Program-made: the position numbers and the translations under genes
The notes under the pieces: generated by a model
Databases searched by the model: none
Told to the model about the DNA's origin: nothing
The model's input: only the letters and a program-made list of their open reading frames with translations
Assembly: GCA_964493245.1 (NCBI GenBank)
Contig: CAZBNB010000032.1
Span: 1-20,990, forward strand
Direction of reading: 5' to 3'
Length of the DNA: 20,990 bases
DNA from: CAZBNB01 sp964493245
Lineage (GTDB): Bacteria; Pseudomonadota; Gammaproteobacteria; Legionellales; Legionellaceae
Shown: positions 9,001-15,356 of the stretch, one piece after another
Layout: every line of letters starts with the position of its first letter
Position numbering within the stretch: the stretch's first letter is position 1

Positions 9001-11682
9001 GTTTGTGATGTTATTTTGTAATTGACGATATTGGGCTTTAAGTGGAACCATTTGATGGTTTGTCGGCGCGGCTTTATCCCAAGCTGGAATTCGAATAGCA
9101 ATTTGCAAACGATTGGGTTTCTCCGCAAGCGCTTGCAACTGATTCAGCAGAGCCCCCATCGGTTGTCTATTTTTATCTGATACATCCAAATGAGGTGCGT
9201 TATGTAAAGTCACTTCACATGCGTCATCTGGAAATGCTTTACAACGCGCATCCAGTGCCTTAATTAATTCACACACAGCTTGAAGGACATTTTCATCTAA
9301 TTCTTTAGGTAAAATAAAGTCCAGTTTTTTAAACAAAGGCGCACACGCAGTATGGGGAGTGTTCGCACTTTTTCTACCAAAATCGCTTATTTTTTTTGTC
9401 AAATATTGAATATAATCTACGGGCTTATCAAATACACTGCCTTGTAAATCAAATACGGCTGCTAAATTAGGTGCAGATGTTTCACGGGGTGGATTCCAGC
9501 TCTGGACATATGCTAAATGTAACGTATCAAATAAAGCATCTAAACCTTGCTTTCCCATTTGTGCAATTTGCATCAATTGAAATAATTTAGGTTTGATTGA
9601 TACATCGTTTTTCAAACCAGATGCACACCAAGTTTCATTAGCAACAACCGCTTGGTTCACTTCATCATCAGTAAACACCGTTGTCCGCATCAACTCATGT
9701 ATGGCTTGACCTACTTGAGGCCAAGCCTCTTGGTAATGTTTGATTAATTGTTTAGGTTCACCGACTAAGTATTGTGGTTTAAAAGAAGCAAAAAATCGAT
9801 TGCGCGCTGCGCAATAAAAAAAGAAGGCATAGTCGTCGACACGAGGTGAAACGCTGGTAATATGCAAATGATAATTAACAAGCTCAGACAGTACACTTTG
9901 CTTATCCGCCAAATTCTTTTTTACATCGGCACTGGGTGTGCTTGGCAGCACCAGCGTATCAATACCATGATGATAAGACTGCTTGATACCATCAGATAAC
10001 GCTTCACAATTAGAAAATATTATCGTATCAAACGCTCCGTTTGGCCGTGAAGAAACGATCTGCAGATCTTTTTTATCGAAATGCTTTAACAGAGTGAAAA
10101 CATTCCATCGACCCATTGAGGTTAATGGGTAATGTTTTTTTAATAAATAAACAGGCGGGTAATTTTCTTCTCTATCTTCTTGCAAGAACTCAGATATCGA
10201 ATATTGGGAAAATGGAAAGCGATTTGTCAACATATCGCAAATTTTTTGGCCATTTGTTGTTGTTCGTTGCCAAAAATATTGGAATAAAATGGGAAACGGT
10301 ACTGTTTGACGGTAATCTTCCAACGGAGCTTTGTTTTGTGATTGTTCTTGACACCAAGGCAAAACACGAGCAAATAAATGGACATGCCATTGTGAAGACG
10401 GGAATGCTGGCACAAGAGAGGAATAACTCAAACTGGCCGGCTGACTTACGTCAACCACATGGAGCGTGATGTTTTGATCAAAATCGATTTGATTGATAAC
10501 ATCATGTACTTTATTTTTATCCTCTTCAGAACAGTAACAGGTCCATTTATTTTCTTGCTTATGCAGCATCACCCAATGTGGTAAATCTTCGCTACCTATA
10601 TTGACCAAAATTGTTTTTAAATGCGCTTTTTCCTCAGGAGACAACTGTTGCAACTCACTCAATAACATGGGTGCGATTTTGGTACAATAAACACCATTCG
10701 AGAGTTTTTGGGGGGTAAAATCAGATGCATATTCATTCAGAATAAAACGATAAGCATCAAAACGTTTTGGTACCCGATTTAAAAGCCAGGCTTGATTGCT
10801 TTCAAACCAATGCATTCCATTATAAAAATTGATATTTGATAAAGGGTATCCTTGTATTTTTTTTACTAATGCTTCTCCATCAATAGCCCGCCAAATAAAG
10901 TCCTCTTTAAATTCAATATCAATTGCACGCCAATTCTCACCGACTTTATTTTCTAAGCATGTCCAAAAAGAATCACGTAATATTTCTTGTAAAAACAACA
11001 TGATTACCGTTGGCATCACCCTAACTTCTTGCTCTTTTTCTAACCAAGGGTGACGTTCGATTAGTTTTCTCTTAATGTCTCGCGGTGCAAATTGCTCATA
11101 TTGGTTGTCAAAAATGGGTTTAATTTTGTTAAGCCACTTATAGTCAAATTTTGTTTCAAATTTTTGGGTAATACGAGTCCGTTCCTGTTCTAATTTATGC
11201 TGATAACGGGTCTCGATCCTAGCAAGCTCAGAATATTTTTCATCCTCATAATCGCGCGTTAATTTGCCAGGTAACGCGTCTATTGTTTCTTTATAGTTTT
11301 GTATAGTATCTTTTAATGCTCTGATTTCTTGCTCTATTTTTTTTATTTTTTCAACCACGGCTGGTGAGTTTAAAAGCAAAAGATTTTCTTCTGTTTTTAA
11401 CTGCTCAAACTTCGCCTCAACAACACGTAAATTAGTTCTTGATTTATCAGCAATTGCTTGTAATGCATCGGTTTCTTGCCTGATCTTATTTTCTAACGCT
11501 CGCTTAGCTTTGGCTTCAAATGCTTGTACCTCATTCTCTTTCTCTCGATCAAATCCATGCTGAGCTTGACTGACTTCATTTTGAATTTCTGGTTCACGAG
11601 CACGCATCCAACTTGAAAGTAAATCCTTACGAATATCTTCAATTAGCTCTTTTTTAAACTCATCAATTTTTAAATAAGACAT
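1..11682 (-). CDS. Giant multidomain protein with SecA-like DEAD motor and J-domain (3' end outside window)
   Basis: One open frame of 3894 codons starts at the ATG at 11682 and has no stop before the window edge, so the C-terminus is missing. Residues 1 to about 190 are charged and heptad-like (coiled coil). About 190 to 2200 is mostly helical and unrecognised, with a Gln-rich stretch at 955-974. A SecA-like motor follows: Walker A TGEGKS 2252-2257 (Lys2256), DEAD-type box FVDEAD with Asp2361-Glu2362, TGTA at 2575-2578 preceded by a SecA-like NYYNRIEA segment, MGRGTDI 2791-2797 and GRQGRNG 2824-2830. Roughly 100 extra residues separate TGTA from RGTDI compared with SecA. A J-domain (about 3040-3105) carries HPDK at 3075-3078. 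An acidic duplicated segment lies near 3460-3545. The seen motifs indicate an ATP-driven polypeptide or nucleic-acid motor that can engage Hsp70. It is far too long (SecA is about 900 residues) to be the housekeeping translocase. The cellular role is unknown; a secreted effector role is speculation. The Shine-Dalgarno sequence is weak (GAG). Confidence 0.9.
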   Translation of the reverse strand, partial: MSYLKIDEFKKELIEDIRKDLLSSWMRAREPEIQNEVSQAQHGFDREKENEVQAFEAKAKRALENKIRQETDALQAIADKSRTNLRVVEAKFEQLKTEENLLLLNSPAVVEKIKKIEQEIRALKDTIQNYKETIDALPGKLTRDYEDEKYSELARIETRYQHKLEQERTRITQKFETKFDYKWLNKIKPIFDNQYEQFAPRDIKRKLIERHPWLEKEQEVRVMPTVIMLFLQEILRDSFWTCLENKVGENWRAIDIEFKEDFIWRAIDGEALVKKIQGYPLSNINFYNGMHWFESNQAWLLNRVPKRFDAYRFILNEYASDFTPQKLSNGVYCTKIAPMLLSELQQLSPEEKAHLKTILVNIGSEDLPHWVMLHKQENKWTCYCSEEDKNKVHDVINQIDFDQNITLHVVDVSQPASLSYSSLVPAFPSSQWHVHLFARVLPWCQEQSQNKAPLEDYRQTVPFPILFQYFWQRTTTNGQKICDMLTNRFPFSQYSISEFLQEDREENYPPVYLLKKHYPLTSMGRWNVFTLLKHFDKKDLQIVSSRPNGAFDTIIFSNCEALSDGIKQSYHHGIDTLVLPSTPSADVKKNLADKQSVLSELVNYHLHITSVSPRVDDYAFFFYCAARNRFFASFKPQYLVGEPKQLIKHYQEAWPQVGQAIHELMRTTVFTDDEVNQAVVANETWCASGLKNDVSIKPKLFQLMQIAQMGKQGLDALFDTLHLAYVQSWNPPRETSAPNLAAVFDLQGSVFDKPVDYIQYLTKKISDFGRKSANTPHTACAPLFKKLDFILPKELDENVLQAVCELIKALDARCKAFPDDACEVTLHNAPHLDVSDKNRQPMGALLNQLQALAEKPNRLQIAIRIPAWDKAAPTNHQMVPLKAQYRQLQNNITNNIRYARYPSLKAKTQLLEDCVNNQLKQPFQDLAVEEQRAQWAQLWDGKDEKYPLTAESPSIQQQLQQQVTQQLQLQATKQKEVHREHFKEIAQFSGSETDLITRDNVDEKCAAYWSTVDEKIKRHSGWKRGQSLVYLFDLFSGSEKNASFVIQRFHPEAFEKMMQFAPAFRSSIDWDNTPGFKAWRSPQDGALILTYSEKQELEDLLARKVPGVKPNSNAVTLKKFKPAVNLSGDYRQFSTFKTQDTAMPEQHLQTFWQFLAHEDTNAERIENHQKSCLVLGVKPNDLNGASVIMQRFNVTPGKVQSALDVNTQIDLLKAWARKKYPNDHVFINTLFETQGPVEKTFTPENLQALGQLFNHYDIQDERDETGSPVVNASVRWLEMAKLVFDTYPKYFLVWKQRLLDPVADWSEVLEKEEIDALVISTLRLSKRRDLQAILWELVDAHGSAVGPMRFTEIWPVFNQLVKKIEEKNLSVNVAKFSNFFKTAAQSDDFHGTHFLRRLNFVLNNAEKMSNSTEIQKDILNHVDKIDWSHDGFHYYTRYEDGCAWRSGLKITDLEPLITSKKGEKASYVAKWDINLDLITDRIPYALRYCDQRMKLNKSEFDAFQDILTTHGKLKKVSTAILRLVIASKAIGVDSIKDLQEAQLSIQNLSKFNPHVIARINNQLSLDRAELNPYSYRLRMADVGLLVEVLSQTVYSDLKLDLERINILGQALHCYAKMHPNDPQKRKESLKKLIEYGMSKGFNDSLVTTYPWLIDDVTAANLNFVNFLTNKKFEFVDPIGKHSGFLREMSALTKLRRQLQSIDWKATTWYPSYEDIDNAAKAISNSPKPKEKKDEVIAGWIKQHCAITDQDAPYRLLTETERNALKKSQYLNWSLAFEKQNAALYEKLLFTLAVPVDWHGDIETHFGPLFNFFAKIDCKTHYNELSMLLGLLNTQSQVTDGTQCYYAFDQLTSWLDALYDKPQFESGHYPVNLIAEVLKDQLKDPNASLLNQNLLFLNAQDQVAERLQPIFREINESYLSYHAKKTLIKLAIQFKNDKQLRSIIKKVQDQLLELKSKADSPVWESCFCDLLTRFAESPEKNKSFSAYLDSIALLTKPTDESDLDALWESNQIKLLQEVAKENISLEQIQILFPVSDDIKEQLIRMILVESWHDRAEIGLVQSITESLNGLKKKQLRELANYYASKPTPSLSNLHQLFQSVTSAKAADLIHHFESVIQATDKEQKSKRVYSLDENDLKNIQRVLDGFKLKGQGFVADDEQKQLVNLLYCANTYSQFNRLDQLETEKVVALLHEQVRDLRHQSSKDKDFSRAQILACMRELLLRKTGKWLNHTQMIDLLYGALHNDESLLHQIYTGEGKSLITLMRVSFRALMGEVVDVFSSKESLSLRDHEDFAMVFDAFGIRHSHIHAGSKASEYHSETINGIGAVNYATAGNFSLFLSGLIWEGKIDRINLHNKNRVAFVDEADYVLLEESTLFNCSDKSSGNSAYNLDEWVYREAYEFYLEYRETFEGYINNCPSVSRNLDLKNLCARLQENEAQMSPKHAQFFNEYIIPAAINPSAENLEVRDQQLRQLLTAAHIASGLVKDTHFCVMNEERPIDGQTTLETQFAKVMIKNQVYHGSTYSDLVQQFLHVRLNREAIQQGKAPRFFVEPKTEIALSLNARYVFKNYYNRIEACTGTAGDAEDIKVYKDEFGINRVIKLPKHVASKTEFLEPIYCLGGPLTVAEIAMSWLNDPDNARPVPGDLHNEIKEIRTHLSLELHQEYTVDQIKAYLDNPFAEELDPLILKFVRKINGLMAKEEQIQRIVDDIIKNKQGSPILITCTDDNAVVEFGTAIQDRLAKQHLDYRIDTDLQDTHGAKKPKFIVDTNKSGRTEADVLPFAGRIGSVTISSRMGRGTDIPLESEKHGLYVIRTSAAMPSTVKQEYGRQGRNGLAGFCRDILNYAEIEDECLFYQKDSEYKEKFIELYQKESLHLDVKLKKHEDNGFIKKIWKHIQENPGDREKYLQTRTLQRLKHNIKKEKNKFIQRKEYLIATLTSHVLETLLQISDRETRKELKKSWKATRKNIDALWNKRLIGEVKNDSDAVYNTFLKSTHDLWRSLCLKPPALLDQYVLMLLEPSIEDLVEVSKSESSDEQWLKKIRTDWYDKIDRSELLEVDDEAKIALAIRKLVRMSRLYHPDKCPNDKNAAKVMYSISEMLGVLKSDKVKYKKIPNRTTEKAQPTEGSSTPTVDKKTQEKDMSYVVGFYQSWVKNFSTHCLPKESLKPEIIDFLCGNDGCDLKTLYHAFDKASHRAVSPVSVAQFDNDFDDNQATDKVSFVDSSDNRICLFEILNDAFKTIPACFSLSSANWARWINKLIEPKPTSYPYTVDDHAARLFTFLKTIENKTPDTFQSKHELRVINDLFVRIMQIFEKKFIEESEYSNSFDFAKNLVNLVLTRYLDHADDRFFTLLGQVFETNSNATELFTRHTNQADLVYILDLLVKNKDNDTFSNKLTGLIAHLDENFAVLNQTPGSIRTRVTLFCERDAAVFIPPYHMLPAVVGYKKPESSPVDDGKAANTFKSPLPDTAEDEEVAAAVLANAPVRDASPQLHQKQPDVSAHFPNTEYVEEEDEEVAALFSTEEVNEPVIDASIQSHEKQPDVSTHFFAFLGQRSGFSEAEYNAFTNILPTDQGYLSELFTLPPYVKLTYLTKHLAADPGKYDIGAFNQQVAAIKQATSAFNHFLQQRNIISTTGVFNVPNDVGAYEKWTAHFETMTVVQNQTFFAAVNANGLLIDEEILTQVVSQYCDQKNKKPHCQAVLTQNVALAEKVSKLGKTHAASTFEKLYQAWALSNFDTEQYEKLLTYTNTVHSMASSLTPEELAKLTDSVTQQYDKTCLDTSLAVYGQLLTIHPPKIALELRNAYNNSAMNINHNQRYLDFCRVVKESAPFSVDGPVTVFLDAYVDQNISTPASLKDAFDVYKAFHGNDVICAQFLSAPLDDKKINRYAELSKELQRTGD
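1059..1290 (-). repeat. Imperfect tandem duplication in the giant gene
   Basis: Two in-frame copies with a period of about 132 bp (44 codons) are visible; for example ATGAGTGCTCACATC at 1060 corresponds to ATGAGCGCTCACATC at 1192. Each unit codes for an acidic EDEEVAA motif followed by a K/EKQPDVSxHF motif. The copies differ by substitutions and a 9-bp indel that keeps the frame. The segment is probably a disordered acidic linker between folded parts. Confidence 0.8.
2365..2560 (-). other. J-domain (DnaJ-like) inside the giant protein
   Basis: The translation has the J-domain layout: a short DWYDKI helix, the helix II sequence KIALAIRKLVRMSRLY, the invariant HPDK loop (codons 2449-2460, residues 3075-3078), then helix III AAKVMYSISEMLGVLKSD. 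In known J-proteins the His-Pro-Asp triad stimulates Hsp70 ATP hydrolysis, and basic helix II residues contact the DnaK nucleotide-binding domain; both are present. There is no Gly/Phe-rich or Cys-rich zinc region next to it, so this would be a class C J-protein. Confidence 0.85.
3150..4960 (-). other. SecA-like DEAD ATPase region of the giant protein
   Basis: This is the part of the giant gene coding for the motor. Motifs occur in SecA order: TGEGKS (4912-4929), VDEAD (4591-4605), TGTA (3949-3960), MGRGTDI (3292-3312) and GRQGRNG (3193-3213). The 105-residue gap between the Walker A Lys and the DEAD-box Asp resembles E. coli SecA. The segment HGSTYSDLVQQF before TGTA looks like SecA's GRRWSDGLHQAV region at the end of the cross-linking domain, so the relationship is to SecA rather than to generic helicases. 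The catalytic residues appear intact, so ATPase activity is expected. Confidence 0.87.
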
Positions 11683-11979
11683 AGTGACTCACAAATAAAC
11701 CAAAATTGAGCCTATTTTAATTAAAAAATACACAGTATGTCAACTAAGTTGTCTTTTTTTGCTCGAAAAAGCACCGTTAAATTCAATCGCACGATAGTGA
11801 GCTCATTTTTAAAGGCTGTTCGTTATTTCGAGGAAAATGAGGACCGCCTGTTCAAAGGAAAGATCGTTTACTTTGCTCAGAGAAGCATGATTTATTTAAA
11901 AATTAACTCACTATAAAATCTCGAGTTTTCAATAAAAATCATATAAAATTGAGACAATTTTACCCTTAACGAAGCATGT
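11683..11979. other. Divergent intergenic region, giant gene / tag
   Basis: About 297 bp separate the divergent starts. The left part holds the promoter of the giant gene. The right part is AT-rich, with candidate -10 boxes for tag (TATAAA near 11912 and near 11942) but no convincing -35 partner. The middle (about 11790-11890) is less AT-rich and has no open frame that I recognise. No strong hairpin was seen. Confidence 0.5.
11714..11743 (-). promoter_or_regulatory. Sigma70-type promoter of the giant gene
   Basis: Read on the minus strand there is a perfect -35 hexamer TTGACA (11738-11743), an 18-bp spacer and a -10 hexamer TAAAAT (11714-11719, five of six consensus bases). Transcription would start near 11707, giving a leader of about 25 nt before the ATG at 11682. 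The spacing and position fit a real vegetative promoter, though this is prediction only. Confidence 0.7.
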
Positions 11980-12543
11980 ATGCAGACAATCGAACGGTGC
12001 CCATGGGTTGGCGTAAACAAACCGCATTATACGCTTTATCATGATAACGAATGGGGAGTACCTGTTCATGATGATCAAAAGCACTTCGAAATGCTGACAC
12101 TTGAAGGGGCTCAAGCAGGCTTGAGTTGGGAAACCATTTTAAAGCGGCGTGAGGCATATCGAGTCGCATTTAAACAATTCGATCCCAACGCTGTAGCACA
12201 CATGACAGACGCCGAGCTTGAGGCGCTATTAATAGACAGTCACATTATTCGTAACCGACTCAAGGTTTTTTCAACACGCACAAATGCACTTGTTTTTATA
12301 GCGATTCAACAAGAGTTCGGCTCTTTTGATAACTATGTTTGGCGCTTTGTGAATCACCAGCCTAAAATAAATCGCCCTCAGACATCGCAAGATGTTCCTG
12401 CGTTCACATCAGAGTCAGACTCCCTCTCAAAAGATCTTAAAAAACGTGGCATGCGTTTTGTCGGCTCAACCATTATGTATGCTTACATGCAGGCGATTGG
12501 CATGGTCGATGATCACCTTATAACCTGTTTTCGCAGCCGTTGA
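11980..12543 (+). CDS. tag: DNA-3-methyladenine glycosylase I
   Basis: The protein excises 3-methyladenine from alkylated DNA, the first step of base-excision repair in the cytoplasm. It is 187 residues, the same length as E. coli Tag, and aligns end to end: ERCPWVG, YHDNEWGVP, LEGAQAGLSW, FVNHQP, SDxLSKxLKKRGMRFVGSTI and MVDDH. The zinc ligands of the HhH-Tag family are kept (Cys7, His21, His179, Cys183), as is the active-site glutamate equivalent to E. coli Glu38 (Glu42). The ATG at 11980 starts just before the conserved ERC motif; an ATG four bases earlier is out of frame. The ribosome site is weak. The gene lies 69 bp upstream of queF on the same strand and may be cotranscribed with it. 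Confidence 0.96.
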   Translation: MQTIERCPWVGVNKPHYTLYHDNEWGVPVHDDQKHFEMLTLEGAQAGLSWETILKRREAYRVAFKQFDPNAVAHMTDAELEALLIDSHIIRNRLKVFSTRTNALVFIAIQQEFGSFDNYVWRFVNHQPKINRPQTSQDVPAFTSESDSLSKDLKKRGMRFVGSTIMYAYMQAIGMVDDHLITCFRSR

Positions 12544-12612
12544 TGGAAAAATTCTGGTCGGTTGACAATAGGTGACACAGCCAAAAACCAGGCGAATTTG
12601 GAGACTCAGCAC

Positions 12613-13470
12613 ATGAATAAAGACTTAGAAAAAAAAGATGGCGCAAAACCTGAAGAATCTGAATTGGGTCGCTCATCTGAGTACGATATACAATACAATC
12701 CAGACCGGCTGTTTGCTATTCCCCGCGATACCAAACGAAAAGAAATCGGCGTTAACCCAAACCAGCTGCCTTTCTATGGTTTTGATTGTTGGAATCATTA
12801 CGAAGTATCATGGCTGAATGAAAAAGGGAAACCTATTGTAGCACTGGCTGAAATTATTTATGACTGCGCCACACCTTATTTAATTGAATCCAAATCATTA
12901 AAGCTCTATTTTAATTCACTTAATAATACCCAATTTAACAACCATGCAGACGTTAAAAACATAATAGAACGTGATTTAGCCGAGCGTTTAGCCGGCGAAG
13001 TGCGGGTAAACATTGTACCATTAAAAACAAAAGAACCGGCTATGATACAAGCAGCGCCTTTGGGTGAGTGCCTGGATGAGCTTGATGTCACTTGCTCAGT
13101 GTATCTTGTTGAGCCTAAATACCTTTCTGTGGAGAGTGATACCGTAGAAGAAATACTGTACTCCGATTTATTAAAATCAAATTGCCTAATTACAAACCAA
13201 CCTGATTGGGCCAGTGTACAAATAGCTTACACAGGAAAACAAATCAATCGAGAAGGATTGTTAAAGTATTTGGTTTCTTTTCGTAACCACAATGAGTTTC
13301 ACGAACAATGTATTGAGCGCATTTTTGTCGATATCATGCAATATTGTAAACCAGAAAAATTAAGTGTTTATGGACGTTACACAAGACGAGGCGGTTTAGA
13401 TATCAATCCTTATCGCTCTACTGAAAAAACAGAACCTAAAGCACTCAATCAACGATTAGTTAGGCAGTAA
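12613..13470 (+). CDS. queF: NADPH-dependent 7-cyano-7-deazaguanine (preQ0) reductase
   Basis: QueF reduces the nitrile of preQ0 to preQ1, a late step of queuosine synthesis for tRNA wobble modification. The chosen ATG gives 285 residues against 282 in E. coli. It has GGAG at 12600-12603, nine bases upstream, and begins shortly before the conserved SELGRSSEYD region. An in-frame TTG at 12562 would add 17 residues with no support. This is the long, two-domain (YqfB-like) QueF form. Signatures are LPFYGFDCWNHYEVSWL, LIESKSLKLYFNS, SNCLITNQPDW and RYTRRGGLDINPYR. The nucleophile is Cys191 and the proton donor Asp198, matching E. coli Cys190 and Asp197. The gene faces the end of the first ABC exporter with only 37 bp between them. 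Confidence 0.96.
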   Translation: MNKDLEKKDGAKPEESELGRSSEYDIQYNPDRLFAIPRDTKRKEIGVNPNQLPFYGFDCWNHYEVSWLNEKGKPIVALAEIIYDCATPYLIESKSLKLYFNSLNNTQFNNHADVKNIIERDLAERLAGEVRVNIVPLKTKEPAMIQAAPLGECLDELDVTCSVYLVEPKYLSVESDTVEEILYSDLLKSNCLITNQPDWASVQIAYTGKQINREGLLKYLVSFRNHNEFHEQCIERIFVDIMQYCKPEKLSVYGRYTRRGGLDINPYRSTEKTEPKALNQRLVRQ

Positions 13471-13507
13471 ACGAAAAGTGTTCGCTTAGAACTTGTCACT
13501 CGGATAA

Positions 13508-15298
13508 TCATTGGCTAGCAGAATCATCCATCTCATCAGGGAGAAAACCACCTGCTTGCATCCGCCACATCGTGGCATAATGCCCATTGAGACGGAGTAA
13601 CGCTTCGTGTGTTCCGTCTTCAATAATTTGACCATGATTAAAGACTAAAATTCGATTCATTTTAGACAAGGTAGACAGACGATGAGCGATAACAATCGTG
13701 GTTTTTTCTTGCATTAAAAGATGCAGTGCATCTTGAATATATTTTTCAGTCACTGAATCTAAGGCTGACGTTGCTTCATCCAAAATCAAAATCGGTGCGT
13801 TTTTTAAGATAGCCCTTGCGATAGCAATGCGTTGACGTTGGCCACCCGATAGTTTGATACCCCGCTCCCCTACCATCGATTCATAGCCATCTTTCAATTG
13901 CGTAATAAACTCATGGCAATGTGCTTTTTTAGAAGCTTCTATCACATCATGATCCGTTGCTTTAGAACAGCCATAACGGATATTTTCCATTAACGTGCGA
14001 TGAAATAAAAAAATGTCTTGTGGAATTAATGCAATATTTTCACGCAACGATGCTTGTGTCACATGATTAATATTCTGATCATCAATCGTAATTGAACCCG
14101 ACTTTACCTCAAACAACCTTAAAATAAGATTCACAAAAGTACTTTTACCACTGCCAGAAAAACCAACCAGTCCAATTTTTTCACCAGAATGAATACAGAT
14201 ATTTTTATTTTGAAATAATTGAGGACCATCGCTATATCGAAAGTTAACGTCTTTGAATTCGATTTCGCCTCGTCTCACTATCAATGGCTTAGCGTCGCCC
14301 GTATCAACAATGTCATGGGTGGCATTAATAATAGAAATCGCCTGCTTACATTTACCCACTTGCTCCGAAAAAGAAACGAACTGTCCTGCAATAAACCATA
14401 GATTCCATAATATACTGATAGATAACGCAATAATAAAACTAAAATCACCCACCGTAACTAAATCTTGACTATACATCTTGCCAAGCATCCACAAATCAAA
14501 ACCCAGTAGCACTAAAATACTGACATCCCACCATATATGCATATGAAGAATCTTGCCTAACATATGCCGATCTTTTTGTATGGTGTCAGCAATGGATTGT
14601 CCAATGTAGCGATTTTCATATTGATGCTTCGCAAACAAACGAATGTTGACAATATTGCTGATACTATCAACCATTTTACCAACCAAAGAACTACGAGCCT
14701 CAGCAAACACATGAGAAAGATTTTGGATAGGTCTTAAAAATAAAAAAGTGATAATAAGAAATATGGCAACCCAAGCGATCAAAATCAATGCAAATATAGG
14801 ATGAATCCACAATAAAATCACCGTAGCAACGATCAATGCCAACACTTGCGCATACACATCATTCAGGATAGAAAGAATATCAATGATCCCTGCCTGCATA
14901 TCCATCACTTTATTAATTAAACTGCCAACAAAATTATTTTGAAAATAATGATGCGAGTGTTGATTCAGATAGGTGAACATTTTAGACATCGTGTCCTGTC
15001 TGAGGCTTGGAAACAATTTAAGTTTGGCCCAATCCAGTAGACGCAGATCAACACATAGCAGCATAAATAAAATAATGTATAAAAAAATATAAGGTTGAAT
15101 AATGCTAAAAACAGATGCTTTATCCCCTTGAAAATCGACGACTTTATCAATAATGATTTTGAGGATATAAGGCAGTAAGGTATTTACAATAGACCAAAAT
15201 AGTGCCACAAAAACAAAAATCGCAAGATAACCTTTGTAAGGCTTGAGAATATTAAAAATAAATTTCGTTACAGATTGATGCTTATTTTTGTTCATCAT
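13508..15298 (-). CDS. ABC exporter half-transporter, paralogue 1 (fused membrane and ATPase domains)
   Basis: A 596-residue type I ABC exporter of the MsbA/multidrug style that would sit in the inner membrane and work as a dimer. The membrane domain (about 20-310) has hydrophobic segments near 24-50, 66-86, 143-165, 166-188, 257-275 and 284-306. The ATPase domain has Walker A GFSGSGKST 379-387, Q-loop Gln427, signature LSGGQ 483-487, Walker B ILILDE with catalytic Glu508 and H-loop His539, so it should be active. The substrate is unknown. Two adjacent ATG codons (15298 and 15295) could both serve as start. The gene is 58 bp downstream of the GFA-family gene in the same direction. Much of its ATPase-coding DNA is nearly identical to that of the paralogue at 18219-20003. 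There is nothing to tie it to lipid A specifically, so msbA is not assigned. Confidence 0.93.
   Translation of the reverse strand: MMNKNKHQSVTKFIFNILKPYKGYLAIFVFVALFWSIVNTLLPYILKIIIDKVVDFQGDKASVFSIIQPYIFLYIILFMLLCVDLRLLDWAKLKLFPSLRQDTMSKMFTYLNQHSHHYFQNNFVGSLINKVMDMQAGIIDILSILNDVYAQVLALIVATVILLWIHPIFALILIAWVAIFLIITFLFLRPIQNLSHVFAEARSSLVGKMVDSISNIVNIRLFAKHQYENRYIGQSIADTIQKDRHMLGKILHMHIWWDVSILVLLGFDLWMLGKMYSQDLVTVGDFSFIIALSISILWNLWFIAGQFVSFSEQVGKCKQAISIINATHDIVDTGDAKPLIVRRGEIEFKDVNFRYSDGPQLFQNKNICIHSGEKIGLVGFSGSGKSTFVNLILRLFEVKSGSITIDDQNINHVTQASLRENIALIPQDIFLFHRTLMENIRYGCSKATDHDVIEASKKAHCHEFITQLKDGYESMVGERGIKLSGGQRQRIAIARAILKNAPILILDEATSALDSVTEKYIQDALHLLMQEKTTIVIAHRLSTLSKMNRILVFNHGQIIEDGTHEALLRLNGHYATMWRMQAGGFLPDEMDDSASQ
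13740..14194. repeat. Gene-conversion tract, copy in ABC paralogue 1
   Basis: These 455 bp match 18448-18902 with one difference (T at 14171 against C at 18879). Mismatches at 13739/18447 and 14195/18903 bound the tract, and beyond them the genes diverge clearly. The tract encodes from just before Walker A through Walker B to the D-loop. Confidence 0.92.
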
Positions 15299-15356
15299 GT
15301 CTCGATGTACCCGGCACTTGCTTTAATTATAGACTTAATTGATAAAAAAATGGCAT

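Noticed and set aside
10116..10469. Plus-strand open frame of 117 codons
   Set aside because: It is antisense to the N-terminal third of the giant gene, which is continuous there. No family resemblance.
1..11682. Housekeeping secA
   Set aside because: The motor motifs are SecA-like, but the chain is more than four times too long, with a J-domain and extra insertions, so it is not the essential translocase gene.
13471..13507. Weak hairpin (GTTC...GAAC) between the convergent queF and ABC genes
   Set aside because: The stem is only about four strong pairs and no T-run follows on either strand, so a terminator cannot be claimed.
13508..15298. Naming the exporters msbA
   Set aside because: They have the general fused exporter design, but there are two paralogues and no neighbouring lpxK, so lipid A flippase function is not supported.
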